Shown here one piece after another: positions 51,263 to 59,672 of a stretch of 64,000 bases of DNA. This DNA comes from Hymenobacter nivis (GTDB taxonomy: Bacteria > Bacteroidota > Bacteroidia > Cytophagales > Hymenobacteraceae), in NCBI RefSeq assembly GCF_003149515.1, contig NZ_CP029145.1, positions 2,232,001 to 2,296,000 of the forward strand, in the 5' to 3' direction. The position numbers were made by a program, and so were the translations under genes. The notes under the pieces were generated by a model. It saw only the letters and a program-made list of their open reading frames with translations, was not told the DNA's origin and did no database searches. Each line of letters begins with the position of its first letter. The stretch's first letter is position 1.

Positions 51263-53293
51263 CTACGCCAGGGCCAGCACCAGTGCCACGCGGCTGGGCA
51301 GGTACACGCGCAGGTGCTGCTCGTAGGTTTCGTAGATGTAGTGCTCGTCGGGCCGGTCGAAGCCACCGAACTGGCTATCGTCGCTGGAAAGGACCACGCG
51401 GTAGCGGCCTTCTTTGGGCACCCAGAAGCGGTAGTCGGGCTGGCTGGCCGTGACGTGCAGGTTGACGATGACCATCAGGGGGCCCCGGGCGAAGGCCAGG
51501 ACTTTGTTTTCCTCGTCGTGGTGCAGCAGCTGGGCGGGGCCGGCGGCCAGCACGTGGTGGGCCTTGGCCAGGTGAATCAGGGCCTTGTCGAAGTCGCCGA
51601 GGAAATGGTACTTCAGATCGGGGTTGTCGGCCAGGCTCCACTGGCGGCGGGCGTGCTGGTAGCTCCAGCCGTTGCCCTCGCGGGGGAAATCGACCCATTC
51701 GGGGTGCCCAAACTCGTTACCGATGAAGTCGAGGTAGGCCTCGCCGCCGGCCGTGAGCGTGAGGAGGCGGATGATTTTGTGCAGCGCCAGGGCCCGGGCG
51801 GCGTTGGGGTCAGGATCGGCCACGGCCATGTGGTGGTAAATGCCGTCACCGAATAGCCACTGGGCCAGAGTTTTGTCGCCCACCAGGGCTTGGTCGTGGC
51901 TCTCGGCATAGGCCACCGTTTTCTCGCCTTGGCGGCGGTTGGTGAGCACGTGCCACAGCTCGCCCAGGTTCCAGCCCTCGTCGGGGGTGTGCTTGAGCAG
52001 CTTAATCCAGAAGTCGGGGATGCCCATCGCCAGGCGGTAGTCGAAGCCGATGCCGCCCTCGGCGATGGGGCGGCACAGGCCGGGCAGGCCGCTCATGTCC
52101 TCGGCCACCAACAGGGCCCCCTTCCTGAACCCGTGCACCAGCGTGGTGGCCAGTTGGAGGTACAGAATAGCGTCCTCGTCGGCCCCGGGCCCGAAATACT
52201 GCTCGTAGCCCACGAAGGCCACGCCCTCGCCGTGGTGGTGGTAGAGCATGCTCGTCACGCCATCGAAGCGGAAGCCGTCGAAGTGAAACTCCTCCAGCCA
52301 GTAGCGCAAGTTACTGAGCAAGAATTGCTGCACCTCGGGCCGGCCGTAGTCGAACAGCTTCGAGTCCCAGCCCAGGTGGTTGCCCCGCTCGCCCTCGTGG
52401 AAGTACAGATTGCCCGAGCCGTCGAAGTCGGCCAGGCCCTCGGCCTGGTTTTTCACGGCGTGCGAGTGCACCACGTCGAGCAGCACGGCGATGCCGCGCC
52501 GGTGGGCCTCGTTGACGAGGTACTTCAGCTCCTCGGGCGTGCCGAAGCGCGAGCTAGGCGCGAAAAAGTTGGCCACGTGGTAACCAAACGAGCCGTAGTA
52601 CGGGTGCTCCATCACGGCCATCAGCTGCACACAGTTGTAGCCGTCGGCCTCGATGCGGGGCAAAATGTGGTCGGCAAACTCGCGGTAGAGGCCCACACGG
52701 CTTTCCTCGGTGGCCATGCCCACGTGGGCCTCGTAGATAAACGGCTCCTTCACGGCCACCGCCACCCGGAACTTCTGGTCCGTCCAGGCAAAGGGCACGG
52801 CGGGCCGCCACACCTGGGCGGCGTAGTCCTTGGTGTGGTCGTCCTGCACTACGCGGCGTGCGGTGGCGGGCAGGCGGTCCTGGGCCCCGTTGGCGCTGAC
52901 GACGTGCACCTTGTACTTACTGTTGTGCACCAGCCGGTCCTTGTATTCCTTGTCGGGCAGAAAAATTTCCCATACCCCGTAGTCGAGCCGTTGCAGCGGG
53001 TTGGCCTGGCGGTCCCAGCCGTTGAAATCGCCCACCAGGTACAGCGCCTCGGCCCCCGGGGCCCACTCGCGGTAACGGAAGCCACGGCGGCGGCCGTCGT
53101 AGTGCAGGCCCAACTGCTGGTGGGCCGTGGCGTAGGCTTCGAGCGAGCCGTGGTGCGCTTCAATTTCGGCCAGGCGGGTGGCCAGACGCTGCTGGCGCTG
53201 GCGCAGGACCGGCTCGAAAGGAACGAGCCAGGAATCCTGCTGCACGAGCGGCAGTTGGGGAACGGGAGCAGCGGACGGGGCGGTGGGTTCCAT
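51263..53293 (-). CDS. glgB: 1,4-alpha-glucan branching enzyme
   Basis: This 676-residue cytoplasmic enzyme moves alpha-1,4 segments to alpha-1,6 positions in glycogen. The CBM48 domain is at about 70-150 (YREWAPGAEALYLVGDFNGW) and the GH13 barrel follows. Its motifs are LLDVVHSHAVKNQAEGLADF, the nucleophile Asp344 in FDGFRFDGVTSMLYHHHG, the acid/base Glu398 in GALLVAEDMSGLPGL and the third carboxylate in AYAESHDQALVG. The form resembles the eukaryote-like GH13_8 branching enzymes rather than the common bacterial GH13_9 type. No glgA or glgC lies in the window. The gene is separated from other alpha-glucan genes by unrelated ones. Confidence 0.93.
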   Translation of the reverse strand: MEPTAPSAAPVPQLPLVQQDSWLVPFEPVLRQRQQRLATRLAEIEAHHGSLEAYATAHQQLGLHYDGRRRGFRYREWAPGAEALYLVGDFNGWDRQANPLQRLDYGVWEIFLPDKEYKDRLVHNSKYKVHVVSANGAQDRLPATARRVVQDDHTKDYAAQVWRPAVPFAWTDQKFRVAVAVKEPFIYEAHVGMATEESRVGLYREFADHILPRIEADGYNCVQLMAVMEHPYYGSFGYHVANFFAPSSRFGTPEELKYLVNEAHRRGIAVLLDVVHSHAVKNQAEGLADFDGSGNLYFHEGERGNHLGWDSKLFDYGRPEVQQFLLSNLRYWLEEFHFDGFRFDGVTSMLYHHHGEGVAFVGYEQYFGPGADEDAILYLQLATTLVHGFRKGALLVAEDMSGLPGLCRPIAEGGIGFDYRLAMGIPDFWIKLLKHTPDEGWNLGELWHVLTNRRQGEKTVAYAESHDQALVGDKTLAQWLFGDGIYHHMAVADPDPNAARALALHKIIRLLTLTAGGEAYLDFIGNEFGHPEWVDFPREGNGWSYQHARRQWSLADNPDLKYHFLGDFDKALIHLAKAHHVLAAGPAQLLHHDEENKVLAFARGPLMVIVNLHVTASQPDYRFWVPKEGRYRVVLSSDDSQFGGFDRPDEHYIYETYEQHLRVYLPSRVALVLALA

Positions 53294-53442
53294 GGGCGGG
53301 GCAGGAAGGGTTGGCGGGTGATACGCGAAAGGTAGCGGCGGGGCTGCGAATGCAGGGCACGGCTAAACGATATCCCCCGGGCAAGTAAGGAGCAGTTTAC
53401 ATCTATTCTCGAAATACCTCCAAATCCGCGTTACTTGCAGCC

Positions 53443-55191
53443 ATGAAGAACACTATCCTTGCTCTCCCCTTGGCCGTATTAGCGGCCTGCACCAGCGGGC
53501 AGCCCCGCACGGCTCCGGCGTCGGCGCTGGAAGGCTCAGGGCTCTCGTCGGTGCCCACGGGGGCCGGCGCGCCGCTGCTGGCGGCCCACGCCATGGTTAT
53601 TTCGGCCCACCCGCTGGCCTCGCAGGTGGGGCTGGCCATTCTGCAAAAAGGTGGTAATGCGTATGATGCAGCCGTAGCCGTGCAGTTTGCGCTAGCCGTG
53701 GTGCTGCCCGTAGCGGGCAATATCGGCGGCGGCGGCTTCCTAGTGTACCGGATCCCCGACGGCACCGCCGGCACCCTCGACTTCCGCGAAACTGCGCCCG
53801 CCGGGGCTACCCGGGATATGTACCTGGACCAGGCCGGCAACGTGGTGCCCGGCCTGAGCACCGCGGGGCCCCTGGCCGTGGGCACGCCCGGCACCGTGGC
53901 CGGCATGGTGACCCTGCACGACAAGCTCGGCAAATTGCCCTGGGCTGCGTTGATAGCCCCCGCTATTAAGTTGGCCCGCGGCTACGCCCTCACCGAGCGC
54001 GAAGCCGCGGGCCTCAACCGGACCCACGACGATTTTATAAAGTATAACCCCGGCAACCCGTCGGCCTACGTGCGTCCCGGCGGCACCTGGCACGCCGGCG
54101 ACACCGTGCGCCTGCCCGAACTGGCCTCAACGCTCATCCGCATCCAGGACCAGCAGCGCGGCGGGTTTTACCAGGGCGAAACGGCGCGGTACTTACTGGA
54201 AGAAATGCGCCGCCGTGGGGGCCTCATTACCCAAAAGGACCTCGACGGCTACCAACCCAAGTGGCGCGCGCCGCTGCGGGGCCAGTACCGCGGCTACGAG
54301 GTCATCACAATGCCGCCACCCAGCAGCGGCGGCGTGGCTCTACTGCAAATGCTGCAAATGCTGGAGCCCACCAACCTCAAGACCTTGGGCTACCACACGC
54401 CCGCCGCCACGCACCTGCTCACGGAGGTCGAACGGCGCGTGTACGCCGACCGCGCCACCTACCTCGGCGACCCCGACTTCGGCCACGTGCCAGTGGCGCA
54501 GCTGCTAGCGAAGGATTATAACCGGCAGCGGGCCAGCACCATCCGCACCGATGGCCACGCCACGCCCAGCGCCGAGGTAACCGCCGGCCCAGGCCTGCCC
54601 GGCTACGAAAGCAACGAAACCACCCACTACAACATCGTGGACGCCGCCGGCAACGCCGTGAGCTGCACCACCACCCTCAACGGGGCCTATGGCAGCAAAG
54701 TGGTGGTGCCCGGCGCGGGCTTTTTGCTAAACAACGAGATGGACGACTTCTCGGCCAAGGCCGGCGTGCCCAACGTGTATGGCCTGGTGGGCGGCACCGC
54801 CAACGCCGTAGCTCCCGGCAAGCGCATGCTCAGTAGCATGACGCCCACCATTTTGGCCCGCAACGGCAAGCTGGCCCTGGTGGTGGGCACGCCCGGCGGC
54901 AGCACCATCATCACCGGCGTGCTCACCACCATCCTCGGCATCGTGGATTATGGCCTCGACCCGCAGCAGGCCGTGGCCGCCCCGCGCCTGCACCACCAGT
55001 GGCTGCCCGACTACATCGACGCCGAAGCCGGGGCCCTCACCCCCGCCGCCCAGGATTCGCTCCGCGCCCGCGGCTACGCCGTGCACCCCCGGGGCCCCTG
55101 GGGCCGCATCGAAGCCATCGAGGTGCTACCCAACGGCCAGCTCTCCGGCGGCGCCGACCCCCGCGGCGACGACAAAGCCCTGGGCTACTAA
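53443..55191 (+). CDS. ggt: Gamma-glutamyltransferase (gamma-glutamyltranspeptidase)
   Basis: This 582-residue protein has a lipoprotein-type signal (MKNTILALPLAVLAACTSGQ with Cys16). The family start is AHAMVISAHPLASQVGLAIL QKGGNAYDAAVAVQFAL and GNIGGGGFLVYRIPDG. The autocatalytic Thr393 is in ESNETTHYNIVDAAGNAVSC and oxyanion glycines occur in GTPGGSTIITGVLTTI. Mature protein is a cleaved heterodimer that hydrolyses glutathione and gamma-glutamyl peptides or transfers the glutamyl group. It is probably bound to an envelope membrane. It fits the peptide-scavenging gene content, though no peptidase lies directly next to it. Confidence 0.93.
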   Translation: MKNTILALPLAVLAACTSGQPRTAPASALEGSGLSSVPTGAGAPLLAAHAMVISAHPLASQVGLAILQKGGNAYDAAVAVQFALAVVLPVAGNIGGGGFLVYRIPDGTAGTLDFRETAPAGATRDMYLDQAGNVVPGLSTAGPLAVGTPGTVAGMVTLHDKLGKLPWAALIAPAIKLARGYALTEREAAGLNRTHDDFIKYNPGNPSAYVRPGGTWHAGDTVRLPELASTLIRIQDQQRGGFYQGETARYLLEEMRRRGGLITQKDLDGYQPKWRAPLRGQYRGYEVITMPPPSSGGVALLQMLQMLEPTNLKTLGYHTPAATHLLTEVERRVYADRATYLGDPDFGHVPVAQLLAKDYNRQRASTIRTDGHATPSAEVTAGPGLPGYESNETTHYNIVDAAGNAVSCTTTLNGAYGSKVVVPGAGFLLNNEMDDFSAKAGVPNVYGLVGGTANAVAPGKRMLSSMTPTILARNGKLALVVGTPGGSTIITGVLTTILGIVDYGLDPQQAVAAPRLHHQWLPDYIDAEAGALTPAAQDSLRARGYAVHPRGPWGRIEAIEVLPNGQLSGGADPRGDDKALGY

Positions 55192-55250
55192 GTAGTGGCC
55201 CGTTAGCTTTTAGCTGATAAGTATCCGTTGCTAATTAGTTTGATGTAAAG

Positions 55251-55355
55251 AACGTCATGCTGAGCGCAGTCGAAGCGTCTCTTATTCGGAATCAACTACA
55301 ACGTTTAGAGTTGGTTACGCAGTAAATATGCTTCAAATAGCTCAGCATAACCATC
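55251..55355. repeat. Dispersed palindrome family R1, degraded copy f
   Basis: The left arm AACGTCATGCTGAGCGCAGT CGAAGCGTCTCTTA is almost intact, but the right arm TAAATATGCTTCAAATAGCT CAGCATAACC has several differences. It shows that copies decay in place. Confidence 0.72.
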
Positions 55356-55435
55356 TATTTTAACATAAACTGCTCACTAACGCGTACTTAACACCGAAGA
55401 TGTACATAAACCTGAGCACTGCAATAGGTATAGCG

Positions 55436-55490
55436 TGGGTGCTGCGAGTCCGCGCGGTTGAACGGTAAACTGTAGCGCGGACTTTAGCTG
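55436..55490. repeat. R4 repeat (GCTGCGAGTCCGCGC...GCGCGGACT)
   Basis: GTGCTGCGAGTCCGCGCGG and GTAGCGCGGACTTTAGC pair through AGTCCGCGC / GCGCGGACT around about 15 bases. The GCTGCGAGTCCGCGCGGT word recurs at 58228-58252 and the GTAGCGCGGACTTTAGCT word at 24906. Confidence 0.55.
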
Positions 55491-55499
55491 CCAACTCAT

Positions 55500-55537
55500 A
55501 AAAAAGGCTGCCAACCCCGCGGGTTGACAGCCTTTTT
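55500..55537 (-). terminator. Rho-independent terminator
   Basis: AAAAAAGGCTGCCAACCC pairs with GGGTTGACAGCCTTTTT (one mismatch) around CGC, with A and T runs on both sides. It serves the minus-strand small gene ending at 55560. Confidence 0.75.
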
Positions 55538-55559
55538 CGTTCAGCAGTCTAGCCGTCGG

Positions 55560-55889
55560 CTAGCCTTTCAACGACGTGCCGGCGGCGCTCAGGGCCTTGC
55601 CCAGCTCATGGAGCTTGGCTTGGGCATCGGGCGTAGCCGAAGCGGCGGCCTTGCTGGTGTGCTCGCCGAGGGTGGTCAGGCTGCTAGCCAGAGCGCTGGT
55701 GTCGGAGGCACCGCTGCCCAGGGCATCGTGCAGTTTCTGCAGTTCCGAGCTGATGCCCGCAAGCTGGGTGTTGCCTTGCAGGGTTTTGATCCAGCCGGCG
55801 ATGTTGGGGCCGGCGGCACCAGCAGCGTTAGCGAGGCCGCCTTTCAGGGCGGTGAGGGTGGCGTCGAGTTGGGGTTGCGTGCTGTCCAT
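55560..55889 (-). CDS. Small helical protein, paralogue A
   Basis: This 109-residue protein has no membrane segment and no cysteine and is Ala/Leu/Ser-rich and helical. Its blocks IAGWIKTLQGNTQLAGISSE LQKL and LGEHTSKAAASATPDAQ match ISNWLQYLRSGDQKVLGPIV QELEAL and MGELTSQSALNTHNFE in the next gene, in the same order. No known domain is recognised. It may be a soluble phasin-like helical bundle protein, but this is only an impression. A terminator follows. Confidence 0.62.
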   Translation of the reverse strand: MDSTQPQLDATLTALKGGLANAAGAAGPNIAGWIKTLQGNTQLAGISSELQKLHDALGSGASDTSALASSLTTLGEHTSKAAASATPDAQAKLHELGKALSAAGTSLKG

Positions 55890-56052
55890 GATATTGGAAA
55901 GGTTGAAAAGTGAGAATGTAGCTGTTTAACGCACTTCCCGCGCCATTGTTAACCCCAAGGTGTACAATATTTTGGCTTTTGGGAAAAAACAATTTGGTAA
56001 TAAACTTCGTCAGGTATGGTCTGTTATGCGGCCGGCCCCCCGGGCTTACCAG

Positions 56053-56125
56053 CCCGGAGAAACACCAACGACCCCCGGGGCCCCGCCATGCGCGGGGCCC
56101 CGGGGGTCGTTGGTGTTTCTCCGGG
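56053..56125. terminator. Very long perfect hairpin (33-base arms) between paralogues A and B
   Basis: CCCGGAGAAACACCAACGAC CCCCGGGGCCCCG at 56053-56085 is the exact complement of 56093-56125, with a 7-base loop (CCATGCG). It lies 9 bases after the minus-strand gene B stop at 56134 and may act as its terminator, but no T-run follows on that strand and the stem is far longer than needed, so it may also be a mobile palindrome. Confidence 0.7.
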
Positions 56126-56133
56126 CACGGGCC

Positions 56134-56505
56134 CTAATTTTGGGCGGGCTGGGTTTTGGCCACCAGGCGCAGGTTGCCAGCGGCGGTGATGAGTTTCTGA
56201 CTCAGCCCGCGGATTTTGTCGCCATTGCCCTCGAAGTTATGGGTGTTCAGGGCCGACTGCGACGTCAGTTCGCCCATGCGCTGGAAGGCCTCGGCCATGC
56301 CGGCGGCGTTGTTGTTGCTGATGTGGGTGTTGAGGGCTTCGAGCTCCTGCACGATGGGGCCCAGCACCTTCTGGTCGCCGCTGCGTAAGTATTGCAGCCA
56401 GTTGCTGATTTGGTTTTGGCCGGCGCTGGCATCGCCCACAAAACCCTTCTGGGTGGCGTCGAACAAGGAGCGGATGCCGGCTTCGGCTTCGGAAATGAGG
56501 TTCAT
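56134..56505 (-). CDS. Small helical protein, paralogue B
   Basis: This 123-residue soluble protein (MNLISEAEAGIRSLFDATQK GFVG...) resembles the protein at 55560-55889 in order and content of blocks and is therefore a tandem duplicate, 245 bases away. It is slightly longer at the N-terminus and richer in Asn/Gln. No family recognised. The R3 AT-rich repeat begins just upstream of its start. Confidence 0.62.
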   Translation of the reverse strand: MNLISEAEAGIRSLFDATQKGFVGDASAGQNQISNWLQYLRSGDQKVLGPIVQELEALNTHISNNNAAGMAEAFQRMGELTSQSALNTHNFEGNGDKIRGLSQKLITAAGNLRLVAKTQPAQN

Positions 56506-56506
56506 C

Positions 56507-56598
56507 TTTTAGTTGTTGGTCTTTAGTTGTTCGTTGTCAGTTATTCGTTGTCAGTTGCCAGATTGTTCAAAAAGAAACGAACAACGAACAACTAAAAG
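56507..56598. repeat. R3 AT-rich inverted repeat
   Basis: CTTTTAGTTGTTGGTCTTTA continuing GTTGTTCGTTGTCAGTTATT CGTTGTCAGTTG pairs with GAACGAACAACTAAAAGG at the end. The GTTGTCAGTTA word is shared with 41503-41590 and 63770-63800. Confidence 0.7.
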
Positions 56599-56637
56599 GG
56601 GTGCAGGGCAAAAATACAACCGGCGGCTGGCCCGCCG

Positions 56638-57585
56638 CTATGCGCCAGCGGCCGCCAGGGCCTGCACGTCGGGGTGCTCGGGGTTAAGCACGATGACCGA
56701 AAACGGGTGCTGCTCACCCTCGCGCTTCTCGATGCGCAGGGCCCCGGCCGTGCGCAGGCCGTTGATGAGGTCGCGCCGCTCGTACTCGGGCAGGGCCGGA
56801 AACTCGTCCGTCAGCCGGCGCAGGAAAGGCGTGAGCCACAGCTCGTGCACGGGGCGGTGCTGGCCCAGGCGCAGCAGCTCGGCTACCATGAAGGCCAAGC
56901 AGCTCAGCTCGTCGGGGCCCGCGAGGGAGCGCACGGGGTCGAAGGCCGGGGCGGCCTCGGCGTCGGGCGCGGCGGGGGCACCGGCGGCGGGGGCCGCGGG
57001 CGCGGGGGCCACCGCTTCGGGCGCGGCCGGGCGGGCGCGGCGGCGGGCTTCGAGCAGGGCCAGGGTGGCGGGCGGCAGCAGCTCACGGGCGTCGAGGAAG
57101 TGCTGGGGCCCCAGGTTCTGGAGCAGGTCGCCGGAGGTGGCCTCGCGGAAGCCGGCCACCAGCACCTGCCGGGCCTGCCGCCGCAGGTGTTGCAGCAGCG
57201 GGATGTAGTCGCGGTCGCCGGCTACGAGCACGAACGTGCCAATGTCGGGCCGGGTATAAAGCACCTCCATGGCGTCGATGCAGAGCTGCATATCGGCGGC
57301 GTTTTTGTGGTGGGTGCCCAGCACGTTGCGCGTGCTCACGCCCATCAGGTAGAGGCCGCCCTGGGGGGCCGTGGCCAGGCGCTCGAAATCGGCGTAGGCG
57401 TTCAGCACCAGGCAGTCGAGGCCGCGGGCGGCCAGGTCGTCGCGCAGCTTACGCACCAGCGCCAGCACGTAGTCGTTCAGGTCGGGAGGGTCGTGGAAAT
57501 GGTTTTTGAGAAAGTAGTACACGTTCTCAAAATCAACAAATACCGCCGCGTAGGACGGCCCCTCGGGAGCAGCACGGTTCAACAT
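56638..57585 (-). CDS. NYN-domain (PIN-like) ribonuclease-family protein
   Basis: This 315-residue cytoplasmic protein has an NYN domain: AAVFVDFENVYYFLKNHF supplies the first catalytic Asp, AYADFERL and LVAGDRDYIPLLQHLRRQAR QVLVAGF supply later ones. An Ala/Pro-rich linker at about 200-235 joins it to a C-terminal winged-helix (LSCLAFMVAELLRLGQHRPV HELWLTPFLRRLTDEFPALP) of OST-HTH/LOTUS type. The family is thought to cleave RNA. The start at 57585 gives the usual MLNRAAPEGPSYAAVF N-terminus. It is divergent from the GNAT gene. Confidence 0.86.
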   Translation of the reverse strand: MLNRAAPEGPSYAAVFVDFENVYYFLKNHFHDPPDLNDYVLALVRKLRDDLAARGLDCLVLNAYADFERLATAPQGGLYLMGVSTRNVLGTHHKNAADMQLCIDAMEVLYTRPDIGTFVLVAGDRDYIPLLQHLRRQARQVLVAGFREATSGDLLQNLGPQHFLDARELLPPATLALLEARRRARPAAPEAVAPAPAAPAAGAPAAPDAEAAPAFDPVRSLAGPDELSCLAFMVAELLRLGQHRPVHELWLTPFLRRLTDEFPALPEYERRDLINGLRTAGALRIEKREGEQHPFSVIVLNPEHPDVQALAAAGA

Positions 57586-57640
57586 ACCCGTAAAGGTAGC
57601 GGCCGGGGCCGGCGGTTGCTTTTGCGCCGGCCGCCCCGTT

Positions 57641-57647
57641 GCTTTGC
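57641..57647 (+). promoter_or_regulatory. Possible -7 box (CTTTGC) adjacent to start
   Basis: GCTTTGC ends four bases before the ATG at 57651. If it is a -7 box, the mRNA would be leaderless or nearly so. Confidence 0.25.
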
Positions 57648-57650
57648 CCG

Positions 57651-58187
57651 ATGCTGGAACCCTTCGCCTCGGCGCGCCTGCGCTACCGCCCCCTGGGGCC
57701 CCCAGACGCAGCCGGTTTGTTTGCCCTCGATAGCAACCCCCACGTGCTGCGCTACCTGGGCACGCCCCCGCTCGCCGACCCCGCCCAGGCCCGCGCCGCG
57801 CTGGCCCGCGTCCAGGGCGCATACCGCGCCGGGGCCCCCGCCCGCTGGGCCGTGGAGTTGCGCGCCACCGGCGAGTTTTTGGGCTGGGCCGGCCTCAAGC
57901 TGAACCACGAACCGGTAAACGGCCGCGCCGATTTCATCGACGTTGGCTACCGCTTGCTGGAGCCGCACTGGGGCCAAGGCTATGGCACCGAGGCCGGCCG
58001 GGCGTGGCTGGACCACGGTTTCGGGGCCCTGCAATTGCCGCTGATTGCGGGCTACGCCGAGGCCACGCACGGCGCCTCGCGGCGCATTCTGGAGAAGATC
58101 GGGCTGGAGTTCATCAACCTGTTCGACGCCGCCGACGGCACGCCCCACGCGTGGTACGAGGCGCAAAACCCGGGCCCGGCGCAGTAG
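57651..58187 (+). CDS. GNAT family N-acetyltransferase (RimJ/RimL type)
   Basis: This 178-residue protein has the RimJ/RimL-type GNAT fold: LEPFASARLRYRPLGPPDAA, FLGWAGLKLNHEPVNGRADF, the acetyl-CoA pyrophosphate loop YRLLEPHWGQGYGTEAGRAW (RxxGxG/A-like QGYGTE) and the terminal ASRRILEKIGLEFINLFDAA. It may acetylate a protein N-terminus, amino sugar or small amine; the substrate cannot be deduced. The start at 57651 is preferred over an upstream start at 57639. It is divergent from the NYN gene. Confidence 0.87.
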   Translation: MLEPFASARLRYRPLGPPDAAGLFALDSNPHVLRYLGTPPLADPAQARAALARVQGAYRAGAPARWAVELRATGEFLGWAGLKLNHEPVNGRADFIDVGYRLLEPHWGQGYGTEAGRAWLDHGFGALQLPLIAGYAEATHGASRRILEKIGLEFINLFDAADGTPHAWYEAQNPGPAQ

Positions 58188-58225
58188 CGCTGGGGCCCCA
58201 CGGGGCAACCACCGCCGCCGGGGCG

Positions 58226-58258
58226 GGGCGTGGACGCTGCGAGTCCGCGCGGTCGGAC
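58226..58258. repeat. R4 repeat, short copy
   Basis: GGGCGTGGACGCTGCGAGTC CGCGCGGTCGGACG contains the same GCTGCGAGTCCGCGCGGT word as at 55436. It lies 41 bases upstream of the GH13 gene. Confidence 0.45.
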
Positions 58259-58298
58259 GTCTTCGATGTGCGAACTTGCCCCGTCAATGCTACCTTTT

Positions 58299-59648
58299 AT
58301 GCCCGACCATCCCGACGCCCACCTGTTCACCGTGCGCCATCCCGAGTGGGCCGCCAACGCCACCATTTACGAGGTAAATGTGCGCAACTACACGCCCGAA
58401 GGCACCTTCCGCGCCTTCGAGGCGCACTTGCCGCGGCTCCAGAAAATGGGCGTCGTCATTGTGTGGCTGATGCCGATTCACCCCATTGGCGTGGTGGGGC
58501 GCAAGGGGTCGTTGGGGTCGCCCTACGCGGTGCAGGACTACTTCGGGGTGAACCCGGAATTTGGGGCCCTGGAAGATTTGCAGCACCTGGTGCACACGGC
58601 CCACGGCCTGGGCATGAAGGTAATCCTCGACTGGGTGGCCAACCACACCAGCCGCGACAACCCGCTAATTGAGGCACACCCCGACTGGTACCGGCACGAC
58701 GCCCGGGGGGCCCTGGTGCCGCCCGTGGCCGGCTGGACCGACGTGGTGGCCCTCGACTATACCAATCCGCACCTGCGCACCTACATGATTGAGGCCCTGT
58801 GCTATTGGGTGCGCGAGGCCGGCCTCGACGGCTACCGCTGCGACGTAGCCGGCCTGGTGCCCACCGATTTCTGGGACGAGGCGCGGCCGGCGCTGGAAGC
58901 CATCAAGCCCGTGTTCCTGCTGGCCGAGTGGGACGAATTGTATCCGTCCGGGGGCCTCAGCTGGGAGGAATTCAACAGTGACACGCATCTGCTCGAACGG
59001 GCCTTCGACGCGAGCTTTGGCCTGCGCCTGCATTACCTGCTCGACCGCATCGCCGAGGGCCAGGCTGCGCTGGCCGACATTGATACGTACCTGGCCGCCG
59101 AGCGCGCGAAGTACCCGCCCACGGTGTACCTGACGCACTTCACCAGCAACCACGACGTGAACAGCTGGGACGGCACCGAGTACGAGCGCCTGGGGCCCCT
59201 GGCGCAGCCCTTCGCCGTGCTGGCGGCGCTGCTGCCGGGCCTGCCGCTGCTGTACTCGGGCCAGGAAGCCGGGCTGAACCGCCGCTTAGCTTTCTTCGAC
59301 CGCGACCCGATTGACTGGCGGGACTACCCGCTCCAGGATTTTTACACCAAGCTGTTCCAGCTCAAAAAGCGCCACCCCGCCCTGCGCAACGGCGACCCGG
59401 ACAGCACCTTCCACCGCCTGAACGGGCCGGATGGCCTCTACGGTTTCGTACGCGAAAAGGCGGGCTCGGCGGTGATTGTGCTCGTCAATACCACGGCCGA
59501 ACCACTCGTGCTGCCCGGTCAAAAGATGCCCGTATCGCCCCAGAAAGGCCTGTTCGACGTATTCAGCAGCGAGACCTTGACGCTGGCCCAGCCCAAGGCG
59601 CGCACCGTGCCGGCCCACGGCTGGCGCGTGCTGCGCACCCGCGACTAG
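58299..59648 (+). CDS. Alpha-amylase family glycosyl hydrolase (GH13)
   Basis: This 449-residue enzyme lacks a signal peptide and is likely cytoplasmic. The GH13 motifs are VNVRNYTPEGTFRAFEAHLP, MPIHPIGVVGRKGSLGSPYA VQDYF, LDWVANHTSRDN, then the nucleophile in GLDGYRCDVAGLVP, the acid/base Glu in PVFLLAEWDELYP, and the third carboxylate in YLTHFTSNHDVNSW. It is of normal length for an alpha-amylase or maltogenic glucosidase without extra domains. It fits with GH31 and GlgB in alpha-glucan metabolism. The start at 58299 is preferred because upstream in-frame codons at 58230 add an atypical N-terminus. Confidence 0.9.
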   Translation: MPDHPDAHLFTVRHPEWAANATIYEVNVRNYTPEGTFRAFEAHLPRLQKMGVVIVWLMPIHPIGVVGRKGSLGSPYAVQDYFGVNPEFGALEDLQHLVHTAHGLGMKVILDWVANHTSRDNPLIEAHPDWYRHDARGALVPPVAGWTDVVALDYTNPHLRTYMIEALCYWVREAGLDGYRCDVAGLVPTDFWDEARPALEAIKPVFLLAEWDELYPSGGLSWEEFNSDTHLLERAFDASFGLRLHYLLDRIAEGQAALADIDTYLAAERAKYPPTVYLTHFTSNHDVNSWDGTEYERLGPLAQPFAVLAALLPGLPLLYSGQEAGLNRRLAFFDRDPIDWRDYPLQDFYTKLFQLKKRHPALRNGDPDSTFHRLNGPDGLYGFVREKAGSAVIVLVNTTAEPLVLPGQKMPVSPQKGLFDVFSSETLTLAQPKARTVPAHGWRVLRTRD

Positions 59649-59672
59649 CCGCATCTACTTATTTACCTCACC

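Larger units (their letters stand above)
55192..55559. other. Intergenic region rich in repeats
   Basis: The 368 bases hold a degraded R1 palindrome (55251-55355), an R4 repeat (about 55436-55490) and a terminator at 55500-55537. No gene. Confidence 0.55.
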
